Shown here: in pieces, positions 40,201-46,389 of the stretch
How the letters are laid out: every line of letters starts with the position of its first letter
Position numbering within the stretch: position 1 is the first letter of the stretch
Made by a program: the position numbers and the translations under genes
Assembly (NCBI GenBank): GCA_013416795.1
Contig: RQSC01000017.1
Location: forward strand, 50,525 to 96,913
Direction: 5' to 3'
Length of the DNA stretch: 46,389 bases
Source: Prasinococcaceae sp. CCMP 1430
Lineage: Eukaryota > Prasinodermophyta > Palmophyllophyceae > Prasinococcales > Prasinococcaceae
Notes under the pieces: model-generated
Seen by the model: the letters and a program-made list of their open reading frames with translations, nothing else
The model's database searches: none
Told to the model about the DNA's origin: nothing

Positions 40201-43133
40201 ACGAGGTCATCGGTGTGTCGGACCTTCCCACGCCGATTGGCGCGCCACTCAAGCTGACGTGCGATGTCAAGGGGCCGTACACTAAGGACATCCCCGTGCT
40301 GCCGACCAACCCGGCGCTCGAGGCCGCCAAGAAGCTGTGGGTTGAGAAGCATCCTAGTGCGGCCTCGAAGAGCGAGCTCGCGCTCGTCCTGGCTGTTGGC
40401 AGCTACCACTCGGCGGGACCTGTGTCGTACCGGGCGACGACAAATTCGCCGCACGTACACGCGCCTGCAGAAATGACCGTCACGCCCGTGTCCGCGTCGC
40501 GCGCTCCATCGTCGTCTACGAAGGGCGGGCCGGCTGCGCCCGCTGCGGCAGCGGGCGGCCGGGGAGCGAGAGCCGGTGCTTTGGCTGGCACGGGCGCGGG
40601 CGGAAGCACGGAGTCCGCTAGCAGCAACGTGTTGCCGCTCACGCTGCACCCGAAGATGCCTGGCACGTATCCCACGCGCGTGACGCTCGTGTCGATGTAC
40701 GACGTGCGTGTCTTCGACGTCGAGTTCGCTGCGCAGTCGAGCGGCACGCGCGCAAAGCTCGAGTTCACGGCGCCGGCCAGGCAGCGCATCGTGCAGGAAA
40801 TTCCGCTCATTAACTCGGGCGATGAGCCCCTGCAAGTGAGCGCCACGTTGCATTCCAGCGGTGGCGTGTTCTCCGGCCCGCGAGACTTGACTGTGGCATC
40901 TGGTGGCCACGCAGTGTACCCGCTGGCCTTCCGTGGCCCTTGGATTGGTGAGTACACAGGCGAGCTCAAGCTGGATATCAAGGGCACTTCAGAAACCAAT
41001 GTTTACACGCTGAGCGCGCTTGCCGAGGAGCCGCTCGCGCAGGGGCACATCGTGGTGGAGTGCGCCGCTCGCCAGCGCGCATCGGCCACCGTCCAGGTGC
41101 CATGCGTCACCGAGAACAAAGACGTGACGTACCGCGTACACTCGGACCTGCGTGACGCCGTGGGCCCTTCGACGCACGTAGTGCGCTCTGCTGCAGGCGA
41201 GCGCGGCACAGCATTTACTTTCGAGGTGATCCCGCAGGCCAGTGGGGAGGAGCACGGCTCGCTGACCTTTACCGGGCCCAATGGAATGTATGTGTGGTAC
41301 ACGGTCGAGTTGCGCATTGCGCCGCCACCGCCCGAGACCGAAGTGCACGTCGAGGCCGGGGTCCGCAAGGCTGCTGAAGTAGTCATCGGCGTGACCAATC
41401 CGCTCGATACGCCGGTCGTCTTCGATGTGATGCTTGAGGGAGACTGCCTGCTTGGCGAACGCGAGCTGTCTCTAGCGCCGAGAGAGAGCAGCACATACGG
41501 GCTGGTGTACTCGCCGCTCAAAGTTGGCAAACACACAGGGTCGGTACGCTTCGTCGCGCCCGACGTTGGCGAATTCTGGTACAAGTTGCATCTCGAGGCC
41601 ACTGCTGACGAGCCCGTCATTGTGCCTATGCTCGTCGCTGTGGTCGGCCGCAGCACGACGCACGTGCTGCGCGTTGAGAATCCCATGGGAAAGCCCACTG
41701 CTCTCACTGCGTCGTCGTCCAATGCGCGTAACTTTAACGTGCCAGCGCTCGCCGGCGGCAGCTCGCTCGATCTGCCCCCCTTCGGCTCGCTGGACGTTGA
41801 GCTCGTCTATACGCCGAGCTCCGTTGGCAAAGTCGAGACCGCCGACGTTACGTTGTCTGCCAAGGGCGCGGGCGAGTGGGTCTTCAATTGCTCGGGCAAG
41901 GGCCAGCCTCCAGGTCGCATGCCCGTCGTGAAGGTGCACTCATCCATCGGCGAGCGTGCCTCCACTGTCGTGCCGTTCAAAAACCCGTTTGCGGAGCCGA
42001 TCACTGTATCTGCGGAATTGCGCCTGACAGGCGGCCCGCTCGAGGCAGCGGACTCCGCAACGGCTCAGGACGCCGTGGGCGGCGAGGCACTCGATGACAG
42101 CAACATTTTTGGCATGATGCTCACGAAGACCTCTGGCGTGGTCGTGCGGGCCTTCGAGACGCTCCAGGTGCCTGTGTCGTTCACGCCCAGCCGTATGCAG
42201 ACACACGAGGGCGAGGTATTGGTCACCATCGAGCCCCTCGACACGCGCGCGGGGGTAGATGGCGCGGACCGGGGACCAGGGGGGTACGCCTTTGCGCGCG
42301 CTGGCGACGCGTGGACCTTCCCGCTGGAGGGTGTTGCGGAGGCGCCTGGAGGATCAGTCTTCCACCTGCGCGGCCGCGCGCGGCAGACGTGCGTCGAAAT
42401 GATCGAGGTGAACCTGTCCGGCCTCCCGCCGACCGTGCAAGGCGAGGAATTCACGCACGAGCTTGTATTCCCCGAAGACAGCGGCCTGACCAAGCACATG
42501 CTTCGCATAGAGGCGCTTGACGAGCGTCTGTCGCGTGACAAACCGCTGCGGTTTAAGGCGATCTTCTCGCCGCAGCGCGTGCTGAGCGGTACCGTGGACT
42601 TTGTGATCGGCAAGGCGAGCGGGGGGCGCTGGCGCTTTGAGATGCAATTGGAGGCATCGGAACCTGATCTCGACGGCATCATCTCGATCGAGGCGCTCGT
42701 GGGGCACACAGAGACGGCCTACTTCAAGCTGGCAAGCCCCATGGCTAACCCCGCCAAATTCACCGCAGCCTTTACCGCCGACTCCCCGCTCGAATTCTCG
42801 GTCACACCTGCCACGGGCTACCTGCCCGCTGCAGGCGTCCACGAGGGCACCGGCGAGCCGACGAGCACCGCTTTTGCTGTGAGCTTCACGCCCAAGGAAT
42901 ACGGCGCAATGGCGGTCGGCAGGCTGGTCGTCCAGACGGCTGAGGTTGAGTGGGTCTTTGAGGTGCGCGGAGCGAGGCCGCAGTACGTGCCGCCTCTAAG
43001 ACCCGCGAAGGTGGACACCACGCTCAGCCTCGACCTACGGGAGCACATGCGCGAGAGGCACTCCTTGTCCACCAAGAGGAATTTCCTCAAGGAGAACGCG
43101 AATGCGGCGAGGGCGGCGCGCAAGCGCGTGTGA
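34209..43133 (+). CDS. CFAP47: Cilia- and flagella-associated protein 47 (CFAP47-like)
   Basis: A 2,974-residue axonemal protein encoded by a single 8.9-kb exon. In animals CFAP47 belongs to the central apparatus of motile cilia. The protein is a string of ASH/MSP-type immunoglobulin-like domains, each marked by a pattern such as LDFGxVxxGxxxxxxVxxxNxxxxPxxF, e.g. DRLDFGFDADNYESFVTEQVKIANPNSHPVEF, AFDFGDVYLGGTARRTLTFSNSS and VDFGSRIVRSERVKKI. A calponin-homology domain lies at about residues 1,640-1,780 (LRWLTLHFKNILPSVATTISNFDSDLRDGMALYAVMVSHW ... VLFILHLYHSLPQLIP). It is followed immediately by the FSGRLGEPVTKTIELTNPA Ig-like domain, an order and position matching CFAP47 (human about 3,190 residues). 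The first ATG in frame is used. It converges on MnmE with only 70 bp between stops. Its presence implies a motile flagellum in some life stage. Confidence 0.9.
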   Translation: MGRGTGPNATAGAPPPLGASMTMASTAASAPSVSIGERAAAAGARTAGMLSVFPAQLVFRAEEGVGVQRATLIVKNHDRRSHMVRIRKPTHKVFNMVAHGGTSLKLAPGLETAVEVSYLGGSEECYSEVCVLAEGGVRLAVPVVAEAPRTRLELQGSGAAGVVRLGRVASVSTLRVANAGSLPGTFTVNLPEHSLLRVEPMDGAVPAGGSVALAVTFTPPEAGVFEESLSVDFGDDDADAAQERAGDVGMSSGIQTMTVSAQVVTQGFELLRGSLVVGEKPTGGALQLTETDFGSVYFGEATESSATVLNNGPEPVVFSVALSDGEHAPDSDDAQMAAQAAALARVDPESFIPSSAPAKSANGVLTIFPQDGVIPPYGSTTLTLTFAPTKKAPTRGFASQGREGRSEEYSFTAFVSFGGEERKLRLPVRGSGHSAALRIAPEGLVRFGDVAVHDAVDRIVTVVNTNATLPARFSVGRSATFKASPQQGDLEPGASAEVTLSYSPRTLGTHREALSVRVLSATSGRTVGTSKISVTGACTAIGEKRTMVGGLGSVPADFEHSRTFVGEEGAASLQRPYARRNPWVGHETSAIFQSPAEMQLSAEEKRARDAHDQLYTTFIRRRQTARRERASGKRGNGGFDTDPVHMGMRSASGLRAPEPGMPKADDPMWQKEDAAAAADIAKATLSGAVVKPRNRPAYMDDEELHTKSKFKSRPGTLAEQRECQLMLAPQDIMRIATGPSAMNFGRVTCLSAPVQTFAVTNTLSKALMVEVCTQEIGELASSSPTAQVVPPGMTAGFDISLVCSTLGSLQRTVEYIINTKHRFAFEVSAEVVPVSVNLSADRLDFGFDADNYESFVTEQVKIANPNSHPVEFSVASSSAAYVPMPSGGMINAGKSVDLAVTWTPTSGPTAAASSEAELSLRIVGGSARRIACRGFNPEGRLAFRETSIDFQSVCVGGGATRTATVRNVGSTDAVFMLDSLPPWLSCTPQRSRISPDSTTDLQITFIGRAPQLYSGTLVLAVRGSKPIKLNVAGEAIVPQMKASPEAFDFGDVYLGGTARRTLTFSNSSTIPASLELDLVDYPSFYIESPKEMWANRGYEENPVRVLRPKPDTAGAASQSGGGAPMTLERSVSTASSIGGASVSSGGAPAGGKYRIAVNPESALDVHLVFRPSIVFPFDFRLPLRLRNVADEWTAELTSLTPQVRAHGLRPRLLLSTAVVDFGSRIVRSERVKKIPYTMDVEITNNDDKDLGFEFGQPVTAEGVRCSAYTLEPQSGHLARGASCVLRVAYMPHAKRDDLASVPIFLDGDTSRAYVSLELVGSGRYPKLLFDRREVTLHPVPLGFTARARFTIRNDGYDNLEIKYKLPADTARAPLEISFPNGRMIGIAKDAVEVEVSFSCRKPLGFTANVDFLDDDGGRFSLPVTGATDSCLLSLYPFLSVNAGRYDLREPADGKPVALVDTSGCVFDSAIIESACAAESSALARLLNASTMKGPFTKDLSRDMLASRGRLMIEVIEFLSAKSVYKVGKLSANKREQVDQLMEQHSKMLNFLKAHGALLTAVKPEFLLDLEDFRSWVDARTQRVADGIVDDGETLETLALLQQTEMRFGLVSKTSWTAVVLQTIKVFLLSRVTPRSFKSLPGTDWNAEGLPDTVLVGSNVYSVAESIMLRWLTLHFKNILPSVATTISNFDSDLRDGMALYAVMVSHWPSLESFYTQLRKPCRTDAHFQNNARVVCAMVCELALPFALQADDILKPRQHEMVLFILHLYHSLPQLIPRSALDFSGRLGEPVTKTIELTNPADKAISYSVKVDGHADFSIEQTAVRIEPRATVAFPVTCTPKISKPTEARLVFNSRRDGNVHAATLVFGLQSSVQSRCPVRTMRVSSKLYDFQSFELNVTNPFPHDGEFTVTLLQTTEPSPQQVAAAMGKRKTKAGRARAQEGALEATKQFPQPFGTTCSKVRIKNGESARLVVAYLPFTLGTHTATVLFEEASFGEFAYEVIGVSDLPTPIGAPLKLTCDVKGPYTKDIPVLPTNPALEAAKKLWVEKHPSAASKSELALVLAVGSYHSAGPVSYRATTNSPHVHAPAEMTVTPVSASRAPSSSTKGGPAAPAAAAGGRGARAGALAGTGAGGSTESASSNVLPLTLHPKMPGTYPTRVTLVSMYDVRVFDVEFAAQSSGTRAKLEFTAPARQRIVQEIPLINSGDEPLQVSATLHSSGGVFSGPRDLTVASGGHAVYPLAFRGPWIGEYTGELKLDIKGTSETNVYTLSALAEEPLAQGHIVVECAARQRASATVQVPCVTENKDVTYRVHSDLRDAVGPSTHVVRSAAGERGTAFTFEVIPQASGEEHGSLTFTGPNGMYVWYTVELRIAPPPPETEVHVEAGVRKAAEVVIGVTNPLDTPVVFDVMLEGDCLLGERELSLAPRESSTYGLVYSPLKVGKHTGSVRFVAPDVGEFWYKLHLEATADEPVIVPMLVAVVGRSTTHVLRVENPMGKPTALTASSSNARNFNVPALAGGSSLDLPPFGSLDVELVYTPSSVGKVETADVTLSAKGAGEWVFNCSGKGQPPGRMPVVKVHSSIGERASTVVPFKNPFAEPITVSAELRLTGGPLEAADSATAQDAVGGEALDDSNIFGMMLTKTSGVVVRAFETLQVPVSFTPSRMQTHEGEVLVTIEPLDTRAGVDGADRGPGGYAFARAGDAWTFPLEGVAEAPGGSVFHLRGRARQTCVEMIEVNLSGLPPTVQGEEFTHELVFPEDSGLTKHMLRIEALDERLSRDKPLRFKAIFSPQRVLSGTVDFVIGKASGGRWRFEMQLEASEPDLDGIISIEALVGHTETAYFKLASPMANPAKFTAAFTADSPLEFSVTPATGYLPAAGVHEGTGEPTSTAFAVSFTPKEYGAMAVGRLVVQTAEVEWVFEVRGARPQYVPPLRPAKVDTTLSLDLREHMRERHSLSTKRNFLKENANAARAARKRV

Positions 43134-43203
43134 CATAGTAATACTTGAATCGTGATACACGGGGAAGAGTCGGCTTTTCTGCGAGTCGACGCCACCCCCA
43201 CCT

Positions 43204-44883
43204 CTACTTGCCGATGCAGAAGTTGGCGAAGACCTTGTCGAGGACCTCCTCTTTCACTTCCTCGCCTGAAACCTCCCCCAGCGCCATGATGGCCTCTCGC
43301 AGGTCCACCGTCCAGCAATCGAGCGGCAGGTCGGACTCAATTGACTGCATGAGGCTATCGACCGCCGCGGCGGCGCGCAGCAGGGCCTCACCCTGGCGTG
43401 CGTTCACCGCCCACGCGGCGCCACCCTGCACGCCTGCCGCGCTCGCGCTGTCGAGGAGCGCGGCCTCGAGCAAGTCCATGCCACGGCTGGTGAGCGCGCT
43501 CGTGCCAACCACGGCGTCGAACCTCTCTGGCACGCCCGCGGGCAGCGAGGCCACCACCTCATCACGCGCACGGAGGTCGATCTTGTTGATCACGAGCACT
43601 TTCGCCGCGCCCGCCCCCCCCCCGCCAATGCTGTCGGCGTCAGCGGCGTAGCCGCCGCCATCGCCCGGCTGCGCGCCTTCGCTCGTGTCGGCACGGTCAC
43701 CACCGACACCCGCCTCGACGCTCTCCCACACTTCCGCATCTGCGGCCGTCCAGCCGCGCTCAGCGTCGATGACCATGAGCACAGCGTCGGCACAAGCGGC
43801 CGCGCTACGTGATCTCTCCACGCCGAGCGCCTCAACCACGTCGGCGGTGTCACCCCGTATGCCCGCCGTGTCAAGGACGCGCACGGGCACGCCCGATCGC
43901 TCCATGACGAGCGGCGCCTCGACGACATCACGCGTGGTGCCAGGGAGTTCGGTGACGATGGAGCGGTCCGAACCCGTCCAAGCGTTCAGTAGCGAGCTCT
44001 TGCCGGTGTTTGGGCGGCCGACGAGCGCCACGGCGATGCCGCTCTCAAGCGCTCTCCCCCGCGCGCACGTCGCTGCAGCGGCGCGTGCGCGTGCTCCGGC
44101 AGCTCGCGCGGCAGCGCTCACCATAGGGACGTCGAGCGGCGGCAGCTCCTCCTCAAAGTCTATGCGCGCCTCGACCTCCACGAGCACATCGATGAGTGCC
44201 TCGCGCAGCGCGCGCACCTCGTCAGCGATACCTCCGCGCGCCGCTGCGAGTGCCGCGTCCGCCGCGCGCGACGTCTTCGACGCGATGAGGCGTTGGACCG
44301 CCTCCGCCTGCGTAAGATCCAATCGGCCGTTGAGGTAGGCGCGCAGCGAAAACTCGCCTGGCCGCGCGAGGCGGGCCCCCGCGGAGATCGTTGCCGCCAG
44401 CACGCGGTCCGGGCACACCGCGCCACCGTGGCCCTGAAGCTCGACCACATCCTCGGCCGTGAACGAGCGCGGTGCCAGCATCGGCGCTAGCAGCACCTCA
44501 TCCACCACCGTGCCCTCGGCATCAACCACGTATCCGTACTCCATCACATGGGTCACGGGCGACCACGCGTCCATGTGCTGCTGCGCAGCGTCGGCACCGT
44601 GCTCCGCGGCGACGCGCAACGCCGCGGGGGTGCGGAAGCACCGCCGCGCGGCATCCACAGCGCCCGAGCCTGACATGCGCACGACCGCCACGCCGCCCTG
44701 TGTTGGTGAGGTGGCCGTCACCACCGCCGTAATGGTATCCTCGGTCGCCGTCGCAGGCAAGGTCGAACCTCCAACGTCGGGCTCGGAGGCGAACGTCGGG
44801 GCTTGCTGAGGCTGGGAGCTCCAGGCCTTCCGGGCGGCCTCGCGGAGCTCGTCCAGGTCTGGAGCCTGCGAGTCGAGCGCCAT
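43204..44883 (-). CDS. mnmE: tRNA modification GTPase MnmE (TrmE/GTPBP3)
   Basis: With MnmG it installs the cmnm5/taurinomethyl group on wobble U34 of organelle tRNAs. 559 residues from the nearest Met. The N-terminal folate-binding domain is DTITAVVTATSPTQGGVAVVRMSGSGA ... RSFTAEDVVELQGHGG. The helical domain has ARPGEFSLRAYLNGRLDLTQAEAVQRLIASKT. The inserted G domain has GRPNTGKSSLLN (G1), ELPGTTRDVVE (G2), LDTAGIR (G3) and INKID (G4). The protein ends with the diagnostic C-terminal CIGK, whose Cys is essential in MnmE. It carries an insert of about 40 Gly/Asp-rich residues inside the G domain before NKID. The Met at 44883 is preceded by about 20 in-frame residues (Arg/Ala/Ser-rich, transit-like) up to the N at 44955, so the true start and an organelle presequence are probably in the gap. 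Single exon as visible. Confidence 0.93.
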   Translation of the reverse strand: MALDSQAPDLDELREAARKAWSSQPQQAPTFASEPDVGGSTLPATATEDTITAVVTATSPTQGGVAVVRMSGSGAVDAARRCFRTPAALRVAAEHGADAAQQHMDAWSPVTHVMEYGYVVDAEGTVVDEVLLAPMLAPRSFTAEDVVELQGHGGAVCPDRVLAATISAGARLARPGEFSLRAYLNGRLDLTQAEAVQRLIASKTSRAADAALAAARGGIADEVRALREALIDVLVEVEARIDFEEELPPLDVPMVSAAARAAGARARAAAATCARGRALESGIAVALVGRPNTGKSSLLNAWTGSDRSIVTELPGTTRDVVEAPLVMERSGVPVRVLDTAGIRGDTADVVEALGVERSRSAAACADAVLMVIDAERGWTAADAEVWESVEAGVGGDRADTSEGAQPGDGGGYAADADSIGGGGAGAAKVLVINKIDLRARDEVVASLPAGVPERFDAVVGTSALTSRGMDLLEAALLDSASAAGVQGGAAWAVNARQGEALLRAAAAVDSLMQSIESDLPLDCWTVDLREAIMALGEVSGEEVKEEVLDKVFANFCIGK

Positions 44884-44954
44884 GCCACGCACGCCGGCGC
44901 GGCGCGGCCGACGCGCGGCCGCGGACGATGGCGCGCGAGGACGCGCCCGCGGCC

Positions 44955-44955
44955 N
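44955..44955. other. Single N, probable scaffold gap upstream of MnmE
   Basis: Interrupts the probable transit-peptide region of the MnmE gene, as the other two N positions interrupt gene 5' ends. Confidence 0.65.
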
Positions 44956-45393
44956 GGCGCTCCCTTGCTGCAATTGAACGAGAACGACGAGAGGGGAAGA
45001 GGGAACTGGACCTGGACCTGCCTGGCTTTCCGCGCGGGCGTATCGGATACGGATCCGCGCGGGCTTCGCTTCAGGTTCGGCTTCGGGGCGTGCCGCGCAT
45101 TTTCGCGTGTGCGATCCGACCTCGGGCCCCGCGCCGGAATTGAATTTCACGCGCGCACGCACGCAACGCGCGCACGCCGTCGAGGAGGCGCGAGGCGGCG
45201 CGCGCGGCCGCGCCGCGCCGCCGGAGGACGCGTGCGAGCGGACGGACCGCTCGTGATACAAGACCCTACTTTACATGCTCGCTCGCTCGCCGGGGCCCCT
45301 CGCGCTCGCCCTCGTCGCCGTCCGACGCGCGCTCTCGCGCGGGACGTCCGCTCTCGAGCAGTCCAGCCGCAAGCGGCGAGTGGCGCCGGCGGA
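44956..45393. other. Spacer between gap and CAAX protease gene
   Basis: Both flanking genes are on the minus strand, so this holds the protease 3' end and possibly the MnmE promoter. Short frames on both strands (e.g. plus-strand IERERREGKRELDLDLPGFP near 44,975) lack support from family motifs. A CTCG run is at 45,276-45,290. Confidence 0.35.
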
Positions 45394-46389
45394 TCACACG
45401 AGCAACTCGAGGAAGACCGTCGCGTTCCAGAGCGAGTGGAGCAACACGCAGCTCGCGAGGTTGCGCGTGCGCACGAAGATGGCGCCCAGGCCGATGCCAA
45501 GGAATGTCAGCGGCAGCAAGCGCGCTGCCGAGAAGTGCGCGCCGGCAAACAGCACCCCAGCCACCAGCACGGCCGCCGAGGTCGGCATGAAGCCCGTGAG
45601 ACTCGCCAGAAGGAAGCCACGGAAGAGGCACTCCTCCCACACGGGCGCGCAGACTGACACCACGCCCACGTAGAGCGCGTTCGCAAACGTGTCGCGCGAT
45701 GCGAGCGGTGCCTCGAGACCGGCAGCCTGCGCGCCGGCAGCTGCGCCCCACGCCGCGTCGTACGGAAGCAGGTCCTGATTGAGCCGGCTGAGGAAGCTCA
45801 CGAACGGGAAGAGCGCCACGCACACGAGTGCCTCGGACGCCCACGCGCCGCGCAAGCGCCATGGAAACCACCCGCTCGGCAGCGGCCGGAACTGGCGCAG
45901 CTTCAGCGCCAGGATGCCCAAGCCTGCGAGCATCTCTGCCACGTCGGTCGCCAGCGAGTACAGCGCCTGCCCGCGCATGCCGAGGTCGGCGCGATTCGCA
46001 CCGCACAATCCTGCGAGCCACGGCATCAGCTGCGAGCCGACGAGCCAGAAGGTGATCTGCCACAGCACCATGATCTGGAAGACGGTCTTGGCGTCCCAGG
46101 TGACCTTCCACGGCGCCGTGTTGCCCCCGCACGCCCACGAGATGGCGCGGTCGTAGCATCGCCACGCCGGCCGCAGCGGCCTGAGCGGCGCGGGCCAATC
46201 GCTCGCGCTCGCTGCGGCCGCCGCCGCGCTGGCCGCGTCGCCAGCCTCGCCACCCACATCAGCCGCAGCGGGTTGTGTTTTCGGCCTTGCCCTCTCAGAC
46301 CCCGCCCCGCCATCGCCCGCGTCGCTCTGACCCCGCCCGCGCGCCCCACCCTCACCGCCCGCGCCGCGCGCCGCCGCCGCCCGGCGCAA
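45394..46389 (-). CDS. CPBP-family (CAAX prenyl protease 2-like) membrane protein, 5' truncated by window edge
   Basis: Multipass intramembrane protein of the CPBP/Abi family, glutamic-type proteases or protease-like proteins common in plastid membranes. About 331 residues are visible and the frame leaves the window at its 5' end. The three family motifs are present in order near the C-terminus: WEECLFRGFLLASL (EExxxR), FAGAHFS (FxxxH) and HSLWNATVF (HxxxN/D). At least five hydrophobic segments are visible, e.g. FQIMVLWQITFWLVGSQL, MLAGLGILAL, ALVCVALFPFVSFL, AAVLVAGVLFAGAHF and LPLTFLGIGLGAIF. The Gly/Ala/Arg-rich N-terminal part may belong to a plastid transit peptide. Substrate unknown; plant relatives (e.g. 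BCM1/2, SCO4-type) act in thylakoid or envelope membranes. Confidence 0.85.
   Translation of the reverse strand: MRRAAAARGAGGEGGARGRGQSDAGDGGAGSERARPKTQPAAADVGGEAGDAASAAAAAASASDWPAPLRPLRPAWRCYDRAISWACGGNTAPWKVTWDAKTVFQIMVLWQITFWLVGSQLMPWLAGLCGANRADLGMRGQALYSLATDVAEMLAGLGILALKLRQFRPLPSGWFPWRLRGAWASEALVCVALFPFVSFLSRLNQDLLPYDAAWGAAAGAQAAGLEAPLASRDTFANALYVGVVSVCAPVWEECLFRGFLLASLTGFMPTSAAVLVAGVLFAGAHFSAARLLPLTFLGIGLGAIFVRTRNLASCVLLHSLWNATVFLELLV

Overview
The window is GC-rich nuclear DNA of a unicellular, flagellated and probably photosynthetic eukaryote. Evidence: spliceosomal introns in about half the genes; eukaryote-only proteins (TAF12, RNase H2 subunit B, RFC5, an LSD1-type demethylase, the PAT-complex subunit Asterix); an 8.9-kb gene for the ciliary central-apparatus protein CFAP47; and plastid- or mitochondrion-type proteins (a plastid-type sugar transporter, TruB, protein-only RNase P, MnmE, a DCL-domain protein, a CAAX-type protease, cytochrome c peroxidase). 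This fits a GC-rich alga such as a haptophyte, stramenopile or prasinophyte; the lineage cannot be fixed by eye.

Layout, left to right: DnaJ protein (-); RNase H2 subunit B (+); a large unnamed membrane protein with an apparent winged-helix region and a ubiquitin-like tail (-); NAD-dependent DNA ligase (+); secreted WW-repeat protein (-); Asterix (+); TAF12 (-); XYLTL3-like sugar transporter (+); cytochrome c peroxidase (+); TruB (-); CID/WW RNA-processing protein (+); secreted unknown (+); LSD1-like SWIRM amine oxidase (-); a fragment of an LPMO-like protein (+); RFC5 lacking its first exon (+); PRORP (-); DCL-domain protein (+); PWWP-like chromatin protein (-); CFAP47 (+); MnmE (-); CPBP/CAAX protease (-), which runs off the right edge.

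Genes are tightly packed and mostly alternate strand, so most 5' ends are shared divergent promoters and most 3' ends are convergent with 70-370 bp between stops. Introns are about 90-380 nt, and most begin GTGCG rather than GTRAG. Three single N positions (1638, 25813, 44955) look like scaffold gaps; each lies at the unresolved 5' end of one or two genes. A further unmarked break is likely near 26,200. No tRNA, rRNA, CRISPR array or recognisable transposon was seen.

Functionally the genes are unrelated housekeeping genes rather than an operon. Two themes recur: organelle RNA maturation (TruB, PRORP, DCL-type protein, MnmE) and chromatin/DNA replication (RNase H2B, RFC5, LigA-type ligase, LSD1, TAF12, PWWP). 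The least described objects are the winged-helix/ubiquitin-like membrane protein, the bacterial-type NAD ligase in a nuclear locus, and the secreted protein built almost wholly from six short WW-like repeats.
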